Part shown: positions 6,443 to 11,263 of the stretch, piece by piece
How positions within the stretch are numbered: the stretch's first letter is position 1
Layout: each line of letters begins with the position of its first letter
Origin: Planctomycetota bacterium
Lineage (GTDB): Bacteria > Planctomycetota > Planctomycetia > Pirellulales > Pirellulaceae
Length of the DNA: 11,263 nt
Assembly (NCBI GenBank): GCA_024277285.1
Contig: JAJRVM010000270.1
Span: 1-11,263, forward strand
Direction: 5' to 3'
Notes under the pieces: generated by a model
Told to the model about the DNA's origin: nothing
Databases searched by the model: none
The model's input: the letters and a program-made list of their open reading frames with translations, nothing else
Position numbers and translations under genes: made by a program

Positions 6443-6892
6443 AAAATTGGCTTTTTTCGAATTGCGATCACAAATCACCTTGAGGAAAGCTCACCCGATA
6501 AGAAGTCTCTTCAGCTTTTCAAGTTCGACGGCGCACTTTCGTCGCCTGATCGACTGTGCTGGAAGAACAAGCCCCCCCGTTAGTTCATCCATTTCTTGAA
6601 TTAGCGTCAATTATTGTTCATTAGCGATTAGTCCCTTTGGAGCTCGTGAACGGCTGCGATATTCTGGGCACCCCGCTTGGTGCCTAATGGTTAAAGGTCC
6701 CGTTTCGATGTCATCTGCATCGGTTTTCAAAGTGCCGCCGTACGCGCTCGACCAGAAAAACCTGGGAATAGTAAACCAACCCGAAGCCAAAACGGTCTTA
6801 TAGCAGTAGCCGCGTATGACGCGAGCCAGTTTGGTCTGACTAAGCTGAGGTCGATAACCGAGCAATGTGGCAATCAAATCGTGAGGTAACAC
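6443..6892. other. Spacer between the MITE and the Tat-type gene, with dispersed repeat C
   Basis: No gene is supported in this 450-bp region. About 6640-6805 belongs to a dispersed repeat listed separately. The 3' part should contain the promoter of the gene starting at 6893, but I cannot pick out boxes with confidence. Positions 6443-6639 show nothing I recognise, and the rest of the IS110 transposase is not here. Confidence 0.5.
6640..6805. repeat. Dispersed repeat, copy C
   Basis: Bases 6781-6805 match 10705-10729 with one mismatch in 25. The sequence before them (GCCGCCGTACGCGCTCGACC) resembles TTGCCGTGCGCGGTTGAACA at 10660-10679. The left end, CGTGAACGGCTGCGA near 6646, resembles CGTGAACGGTTGCCA near 10435. 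Thus C shares both ends with the longer copy B but lacks most of its middle. The outer edges are estimates. Confidence 0.65.
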
Positions 6893-7549
6893 ATGCGACA
6901 CCTTCCCACGCAAATGCAGCGACGAACCTTCTTGGCCATCAGTACAAGTGGATTCCTAGGCCTCGGGTTCGTGAAGAAGGTCCATGCGCAACATTACGAG
7001 GCGCTGGTTATGCATGGATCAACAAAGAAGGACGGAGTCACGGTTTCCTGTTCGGATACGCGAACGGTGATTAGCACTGGCAGGGAGGCATTTACGTGCT
7101 ATTCGAGTTCCGATGGCAAGACCTACCTCAGCCGTGACGATAAGCCATCGGTTGGTTTTGGCAATCGAGAAGGCAAGTATCGCGTCCGCGCAAGAGCGGC
7201 TGGTGGCATGAGCCTGAGTCTCTCGTTTCCTGGAAAATCAAAGCACGGGGGGTTCCGGGGCAAATATGACGTGCACATCGAACTCGAGGAAGGTGATGTC
7301 GATGTCATTTCCACCAGCAGCGGTCCCATCGTGCTTTTCAAGGACGCCGTGGGTAGCGTTAGTTCTGGATCCTGTGTCATTGCGGTCGCTGAACGAAGTA
7401 TCACGAATAGGGAGACGAACGCTCATACGGGAGGGAGGCGTGGCTGTACTCCGCTTACGGTCGTTCCCAAAGGTGCAGTGCACGAGTATCGCTTTGAAAG
7501 CAACGGACGAATCGTGAAACGCGCCAATCGCACTTTCAAACGCTATTAG
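6893..7549 (+). CDS. Exported protein with Tat-type signal, function unknown
   Basis: The 218-residue protein starts at ATG 6893, six bases after GAGG. A second ATG at 6914 has no ribosome site. Residues 8-32 (MQRRTFLAISTSGFLGLGF, then VKKVHA) carry a twin-arginine motif RRTFL followed by a hydrophobic stretch and an Ala-x-Ala-like cleavage site near HA/QH, which points to export by the Tat route. The mature part is rich in beta-strand patterns such as KYRVRARAAGGMSLSLSFPG and KYDVHIELEEGDVDVIS, and holds several cysteines (CYSSSD, GSCVIAV, RGCTPL). The C-terminus is basic. I recognise no family and see no catalytic motif. It is the first of three plus-strand genes that precede the second MITE copy. 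Confidence 0.75.
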   Translation: MRHLPTQMQRRTFLAISTSGFLGLGFVKKVHAQHYEALVMHGSTKKDGVTVSCSDTRTVISTGREAFTCYSSSDGKTYLSRDDKPSVGFGNREGKYRVRARAAGGMSLSLSFPGKSKHGGFRGKYDVHIELEEGDVDVISTSSGPIVLFKDAVGSVSSGSCVIAVAERSITNRETNAHTGGRRGCTPLTVVPKGAVHEYRFESNGRIVKRANRTFKRY

Positions 7550-7553
7550 AGCC

Positions 7554-7583
7554 AGTCAGGCCCCACGTGTGTGACGCCTGACT
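7554..7583 (+). terminator. Stem-loop after the Tat-type gene
   Basis: AGTCAGGC (7554-7561) pairs exactly with GCCTGACT (7576-7583) around a 14-base loop, starting five bases after the stop codon. It lies where a terminator or processing stem would be expected. No T-run follows, so intrinsic termination is not proven. Confidence 0.45.
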
Positions 7584-7741
7584 CGGCCAAAGGAGTATGT
7601 CAATGACAGAGGATATGCCCAAGGATTGCCAAATGGCCGACCGCTCTTTTTCAGAACTTCGAACCGTTGCTTCACGCCGGTACCACGACCAAAAGCTACT
7701 GCAACCCGCTGAATTGTCACCAAACGCGAAGGAGCCTGACG

Positions 7742-8140
7742 ATGAGATTCTTGCCTATCCTAGCCGCCGTTATTCTGACCTTCGCTTCTGTACCAGCAGC
7801 GTCTGGTCAACAACTACACGCAATTCTTGCCGCGGATACGGACTGTAACCCGCCTAACGTAGGCATTGGGGTCGGCGTCGATATCCAAGGGATGAGCAAG
7901 CTGTTGGCCGATGGGCTGGGCAACCGTGTTACCATAACGAAGTTGACCGGCAACCAAGTAACCGCGAACAACATCACGCGGATGCTTAGAAAACTGCAAA
8001 TTAACCGCAACGACACGGTCTTGTTTTACTATTACGGGCACGGCGGATACGACCGCAACCAGGGGCATTTCTTTGCGCTTAGCCATGGCCGTTCACTGCT
8101 GAGATCGGACCGTCGTCAGGGCTATCACCAGACCGTATAA
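7742..8140 (+). CDS. Secreted caspase-like protease (peptidase C14), 5' part of a frameshifted gene
   Basis: ATG 7742 is preceded by AAGGAG seven bases upstream. A longer open frame back to 7667 has no such site. Residues 1-23 (MRFLPILAAVILTFASVPAA, then SGQ) form a signal peptide. The next part is the start of a caspase-like fold: LHAILAADTD, a long helix with MSKLLADGLGN, and the strand DTVLFYYYGHGGYD with the catalytic His100. After GHFFALSHGRSLLRSD (to 8110) this frame loses homology and stops at 8138-8140. Skipping one C at 8110-8111 continues into VVRAITRPYKPRFWAVISDC, which holds the catalytic cysteine region. The repaired gene would encode 341 residues ending at 8768. As it stands, this part lacks the cysteine and should be inactive. 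Confidence 0.85.
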   Translation: MRFLPILAAVILTFASVPAASGQQLHAILAADTDCNPPNVGIGVGVDIQGMSKLLADGLGNRVTITKLTGNQVTANNITRMLRKLQINRNDTVLFYYYGHGGYDRNQGHFFALSHGRSLLRSDRRQGYHQTV

Positions 8141-8768
8141 ACCGCGCTTCTGGGCGGTGATTTCAGATTGCTGTGCGTCGGAGGCTCAGGTGCAAGCATG
8201 TCCCATGCTGGTTGAGAACAGAAACGGGACGCTGCTGACGAATCTGTTCCTGAATACGACGGGTCGCGTCGATATCACTTCCAGCCGACCGGAGCAAGTT
8301 TCGATGGGAGGTCGATCTGGAGGCGTGTTTACGCAATCCTTGATCCAGGTGTTTTACGCCAACGCTAACCGTAAGTTGGACTGGGATGAAGTGTTTCCCA
8401 TGATTCGCGAAGCAACGAGCCTGAGTTCAGAGCCAGGGAGGGCTGCGGCAAAACAGCCGCATCGTCACGACGGCGTGGAGCAGAAGACGCAAACACCCTA
8501 TTCGTTTCGAACCATGTTCGGTCGAGAGGTTAATGGGTTGCGGCTAGGGATCTATCACGACAACCTGGTCATTTCAACGGTTGATGCCGGTTCCCCGGCT
8601 TCGCGAGCCGGTCTGCGACGAGGTATGCGAGTTGTCTCGGTAAACGGCAAACGCGTCGACAGCGACAGCCAATTGATAACCGCAGTCAATTTCTCAGCAC
8701 GAAATGCCGTCATTGAAGTGACGAGTCGTGGTGGCTCGCGGCGAATCAAGGTCCAACTTGCCTATTAG
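8112..8768 (+). CDS. Secreted caspase-like protease, 3' part: catalytic cysteine and PDZ domain
   Basis: This frame is open from 8103 and becomes the continuation of the caspase-like gene at 8112. It reads VVRAITRPYKPRFWAV, then ISDCCASE, where D-C-C-A-S matches the D-x-C-x-S active-site pattern, with the second Cys (about residue 144 of the repaired protein) as the likely nucleophile. GGRSGGVFTQSLIQVF follows, typical of the caspase small-subunit part. About the last 80 residues form a PDZ domain: LRLGIYHDNLVISTVDAGSP, then ASRAGLRRGMRVVSVNGKRV. A GTG at 8157 could start a shorter product but has no ribosome site and would begin inside the active-site strand. Caspase plus PDZ suggests a periplasmic or envelope protease that recognises peptide ends. 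Whether the frameshift is real, a reading error or programmed cannot be told here. Confidence 0.85.
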   Translation, partial: VVRAITRPYKPRFWAVISDCCASEAQVQACPMLVENRNGTLLTNLFLNTTGRVDITSSRPEQVSMGGRSGGVFTQSLIQVFYANANRKLDWDEVFPMIREATSLSSEPGRAAAKQPHRHDGVEQKTQTPYSFRTMFGREVNGLRLGIYHDNLVISTVDAGSPASRAGLRRGMRVVSVNGKRVDSDSQLITAVNFSARNAVIEVTSRGGSRRIKVQLAY

Positions 8769-8971
8769 AGCGTTTGGCAATACACCGGCTCGTCACTATC
8801 GACTCGGCATGCTGATGCGGTACCGAATCGACAGCCGGCCGTGAAATCGAAATCCGTCAAACGCACTTGAGGCAAGCATGCATAGCGAATAGGTTGCCGT
8901 GCCAATGTGTCTCGGATTCAAGATAATCTCAACAAGAACGGCCGACGAAGGCCAGTCTCAAGGAGTGTACC

Positions 8972-9883
8972 ATGTCCGTTGCTTTTCCCGAAGTTCGAGT
9001 CGGTGCTCCCATTGGCCACGACCAGTTGGCGGTGTTTCCGCTCTTTGCCGAATTGGCTTCCGGTGTGGAATACGACTTGTCCGACACGGCCATCAACGAA
9101 GGTACCGTCACCGTCGAGGAAGTCTCGGAAAGCGGGTCCGTGCCAGAGTTGGCGGTCGAGAACAAGGGTGAGCGACGCGTGCTTTTTCTCGAAGGGGAAG
9201 AGTTGGTTGGGGCCAAGCAGAACAGGATCTTGAATGCTAGTGTTCTGGTTGCCGCGCACTCGAAGTCCAAGATTCCAGTCAGTTGTGTCGAAGCGGGACG
9301 TTGGGGATACAAATCACGCCATTTTGGATCGGGTGGCACGCACTCGCCAACGCGTTTGCGACGGGTTCTGAAGGCGTCCGTTTCGCGGTCGGCACGGTCG
9401 CAACACGGGTATCGTTCCGACCAGAGGGGTGTGTGGGATGAGATCTCGCGACAGCAGGCGGCACTGGGGGCCCAATCAGAAACACACGCCATGTCCGATA
9501 CATTTGCCGCATATCAGGAGCGGCTCACCGAGTATCAGGCCAATCTACACTACGTCGACGGTGCGATCGGTGTCGCAATCGCCGTCGGCGGCAAGGTCGT
9601 AACCGTAGATTTATTCGACAAGGAATCGACGTGCGCTAAAATCTGGCACCGGTTGCTCTCTGGGGCCATCTTGGACGCGTTGGAGGTTAAGGAGACACAA
9701 ATGCAGGCCGAATGCGCCGAAGTTGAACGGGCACTTGGTAATCTGGCCAACCTGTCCTGGGATTTAACGGAGTCGATTGGCGATGGCGACGATTACCGAG
9801 CCGAATCATCGGCGGGTGACCACGCCTCGGCACTCGTGTTCGATGGGATGCTTGTCCATGGTAGCGTTGTGTGTGCTCCGTAG
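8972..9883 (+). CDS. ARPP-1 family protein
   Basis: The 303-residue protein starts at ATG 8972, six bases after AAGGAG. It matches the ARPP-1 family (named as associated with ADP-ribosylglycohydrolase, rhodanese and phosphatase-superfamily proteins) over its whole length. The marks are TVTVEEVSESGSVPELAVEN (45-64), the near-invariant EGEELVGAKQNR (74-85), VLVAAHSKSKIPVSC (91-105) with EAGRWGYKSRHF after it, and near the end a SALVFDGMLVH strand. There is no signal peptide, so it is cytoplasmic. The biochemical role is unknown. The family was drawn from comparative work on NAD/ADP-ribose conflict and repair loci. The neighbours here are a caspase-like protease gene and a Tat-type protein gene. 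The 203-bp gap before it contains a GCGTTTG/CAAACGC pair (8770-8776, 8858-8864) and may hold its own promoter. Confidence 0.88.
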   Translation: MSVAFPEVRVGAPIGHDQLAVFPLFAELASGVEYDLSDTAINEGTVTVEEVSESGSVPELAVENKGERRVLFLEGEELVGAKQNRILNASVLVAAHSKSKIPVSCVEAGRWGYKSRHFGSGGTHSPTRLRRVLKASVSRSARSQHGYRSDQRGVWDEISRQQAALGAQSETHAMSDTFAAYQERLTEYQANLHYVDGAIGVAIAVGGKVVTVDLFDKESTCAKIWHRLLSGAILDALEVKETQMQAECAEVERALGNLANLSWDLTESIGDGDDYRAESSAGDHASALVFDGMLVHGSVVCAP

Positions 9884-10005
9884 AACTGCGACGTTGAATC
9901 GGTCGAATTGCAAGTATCGCAGTCACTGCTTGAGCGGCTGCTGGCAGGTGGTAAACCGTTGGCCTGAATGCATACTCGCCGACGAGACGAAAACCTCGGA
10001 ATATC

Positions 10006-10245
10006 GTAACAGTTTAGCCGAATGAAGTAATGTCGCTTTCCAGAGACTCCCATGGGCTTGTCCCATGGGTGAAGATGATTGGTGAGCTACCCGCGATGCC
10101 AGCTACTCCCCCCCTTTCCTCTCCGTCGCCTTCGGCGGCGGGGAGGAAAGGGGGCCGTGGATGTGGAGGGAGATGGGACGTCACGGGTAGCGTACCAATC
10201 ATCTTCACCCACCGCACAAGGCGGTGGGGGGCGACCGATGGAAAA
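10006..10245. mobile_element. MITE-like palindromic element, reversed and truncated copy
   Basis: Read on the minus strand this matches 6199-6442. It begins GTAACAGTTTAGCC, includes the CCCATGGG/ACAAG hairpin, the central GGGGAGGAAAG stem and the GCGGTGGG hairpin, and ends at GATGGAAAA (10237-10245). The last 43 bp of the full copy, with the second terminal repeat, are missing. The two copies are inverted relative to each other, with the same end facing inward, and enclose the three plus-strand genes between 6443 and 10005. Confidence 0.85.
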
Positions 10246-10431
10246 GGAGTGCAGAAGTGAAAAGTGCCGTGATGCGATGGCAATGGGACGAATTGGCGTT
10301 GACGGGGCAACGCAAAGTCACGGCTTCAATGTCACCGCTCTCATCCAGGTCAGTATGGGCTTGTTTCCTTCGGCCTTCTGCGTTTCCTTGTTCGATATTC
10401 TGCGGTTCGTTTTCCTCGTAGAGTTTGCATT
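10246..10431. other. Spacer with nothing recognised
   Basis: Between the truncated MITE and dispersed repeat B there is no frame with family resemblance. It could be an extension of the repeat family, since repetitive DNA lies on both sides, but I see no second copy in the window. Confidence 0.4.
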
Positions 10432-10822
10432 CGCGTGAACGGTTGCCACTGGCACCGATCGAGGTCACAAGAACCCGCTGATCGCTTTGTGCCGTTACCG
10501 CTGAGGTCATCGGCGACGCGTTTGTAGCAAGGCGGATTTGCCGTGCCGGTGGTTCAGAGATTTGAAGAGACTTTGAAGATTTCTGGCGGACCTGCCGGTA
10601 GGCCCGGCACTGAAGCCACGGTGCCGCCTTCTGCGATCTGCTGCCGCACTCCAGAATGTTGCCGTGCGCGGTTGAACAGAAAATCATCGACATGGTAGAC
10701 CAAACCGAAGCCAAACCGGTCTTATAGCAATGATGGATGGATGTGCCGATGGGCTGGATCAAGCGAGAATACGAATTCGTGTGAGCATGCCGTGGTACAC
10801 CCGTTTCTTGCCTATCTTTACA
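10432..10822. repeat. Dispersed repeat, copy B (longest)
   Basis: Different parts of this stretch match three other places: about 10432-10657 matches copy A (3285-3512), 10660-10729 matches the end of copy C (6735-6805), and 10730-10790 plus 10810-10822 match the flanks of the IS110 remnant (5640-5701 and 6138-6150). It therefore looks like the most complete copy of one family, and the others look like internally deleted or interrupted copies. The type of element is unknown. No protein, terminal repeats or target duplications are evident. Confidence 0.7.
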
Positions 10823-10842
10823 CATTCCGTTTCTATACTGCG

Positions 10843-10863
10843 CCAGGGGGCTCTGCCCCCTGG
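10843..10863. other. Strong GC-rich hairpin downstream of the FGE-like gene
   Basis: CCAGGGGGC (10843-10851) pairs with GCCCCCTGG (10855-10863) around a 3-base TCT loop. It lies 125 bp downstream of the stop codon of the minus-strand FGE-like gene and could end or stabilise its transcript. Palindromes of this style also occur as dispersed intergenic repeats in many genomes, which is an equally good reading. Confidence 0.6.
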
Positions 10864-10905
10864 ACCCCCGGGAGCACCGTGCCGGACCGAACGCTCACTG
10901 CGGTA

Positions 10906-10971
10906 CGAAATGGCTTCGGACTCTCGCTCCGCTCGGAGCTGCTCCGCAGCCCACGTTCCGAAACCATTTCG
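10906..10971. other. Long imperfect inverted repeat just after the FGE-like gene
   Basis: CGAAATGGCTTCGGA (10906-10920) pairs with TTCCGAAACCATTTCG (10956-10971), with only minor mismatch. GCTCCGCTCGGAGC nests between the arms at 10926-10939. The structure starts 17 bp beyond the minus-strand stop codon at 10988, the position expected for a transcript end or a 3'-protecting stem. No T-run is present. Confidence 0.55.
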
Positions 10972-10987
10972 ACCTCCGCTCGCTGCC

Positions 10988-11263
10988 TCAATCCGCCGGA
11001 ACTAGGGCCACACGGAAGCCGTTGTTGCGGTAGCGAAAGCCCGGCGAAATCCTGATACGATCCGCCGACCGGCAGTACCACGCGTCGTTGTTCCAGCCGC
11101 CGCCGCGATACACGCGGTACGAGGCATTACCAGTCTCCCACGCCGAACCATCCGCCGGTGCACCATCGTAATTACCGTGCCAACGATCCGCACACCATTC
11201 CCATACATTCCCGTGCATATCGTACAAGCCAAACGCGTTCGGCTTCTTCCGCCCCACTGCGTG
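10988..11263 (-). CDS. FGE-sulfatase (SUMF1) domain protein, C-terminal part, runs off the window
   Basis: The frame enters from the right edge and ends at TGA 10988-10990. It reads [20 protein letters not shown], then [20 protein letters not shown] and [16 protein letters not shown], a textbook SUMF1 C-terminus. The first cysteine of the catalytic pair of true formylglycine-generating enzymes, expected just after the RGGSW block, is replaced here by NND, while the Cys in YCRSA is kept. The protein is thus probably non-catalytic and acts as a C-type-lectin-fold binding domain. An internal ATG at 11257 is only a Met within the domain, so the true start lies outside the window. The 135 bases at 11129-11263 equal bases 1-135, so this piece may be the direct continuation of the fragment at 1-327. 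Two hairpins lie just downstream. Confidence 0.87.
   Translation of the reverse strand, partial: HAVGRKKPNAFGLYDMHGNVWEWCADRWHGNYDGAPADGSAWETGNASYRVYRGGGWNNDAWYCRSADRIRISPGFRYRNNGFRVALVPAD
11129..11263. repeat. Terminal direct repeat, right copy (135 bp)
   Basis: This segment is identical to bases 1-135 and lies in the same reading frame of an FGE-like domain. See the left copy for the possible meanings. Confidence 0.97.

Noticed and set aside
7603..7848. Small plus-strand frame beginning MTEDMPKDCQ with AAAGGAG upstream
   Set aside because: The ribosome site is good, but the frame overlaps the caspase-like gene by over 100 bp, and its second half is an out-of-frame reading of the signal peptide. 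A short leader peptide remains possible but cannot be supported.
1..11263. Small circular plasmid
   Set aside because: The terminal repeat allows a circle, but no replication initiator, iteron array, partition or mobilisation gene is seen.
1..11263. CRISPR array, tRNA or rRNA genes
   Set aside because: No regularly spaced repeats of suitable length, no cloverleaf-like segment and no rRNA core sequence were found by eye.

Overview
The window looks like an accessory stretch of a planctomycete chromosome, most likely a Rhodopirellula-like member of the Pirellulaceae. The grounds are family-level. There are several non-catalytic formylglycine-generating-enzyme-like (FGE/SUMF1) domains, an ECF sigma factor of the type expanded in planctomycetes, secreted SH3-like and caspase/PDZ proteins, long spacers full of dispersed repeats, and moderate GC. 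No ribosomal, tRNA or replication gene is visible.

Layout. The left end (1-327, minus) is the middle of an FGE-like gene that has lost its 5' part. After about 500 bp with a 27-bp tandem duplication comes a tail-to-tail junction of two gene remnants. A plus-strand SH3-domain fragment (about 849-1088) runs into a minus-strand FGE-like pseudogene (1041-1648), which itself carries a 1-bp frameshift. Next come four minus-strand genes: a secreted SH3-like protein (1875-3134), an alpha/beta hydrolase (3700-4473), a possible 31-aa protein (4595-4690) and an ECF sigma factor (4730-5386). The sigma factor is first in transcription order.

The centre is a repeat zone. An IS110-family transposase fragment (5787-6137) sits inside one copy of a dispersed repeat. 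It is followed directly by a 287-bp MITE-like palindromic element (6156-6442). A plus-strand block of three genes follows: a Tat-type exported protein of unknown function (6893-7549), a secreted caspase-like protease with a C-terminal PDZ domain split by a 1-bp insertion (7742-8768), and an ARPP-1 family protein (8972-9883). A second, truncated copy of the same MITE lies at 10006-10245 in opposite orientation, so the three-gene block is bracketed by inverted copies of one element. The right end holds more dispersed repeats, two strong hairpins and the C-terminal part of an FGE-like gene (10988-11263, minus).

The first 135 bases are identical to the last 135 (11129-11263), and the FGE reading frame continues in phase if the two ends are joined. 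The window may therefore be a circular or tandemly repeated 11,128-bp unit, or it may be bounded by two near-identical FGE copies. There is no replication gene, so a plasmid is not supported.

The genes do not form one obvious pathway. The best candidate for an unusual system is the MITE-bracketed trio, in which a caspase-like protease stands beside ARPP-1, a family named from NAD/ADP-ribose conflict loci. The left third is best read as a graveyard of recombining FGE and SH3 paralogues.
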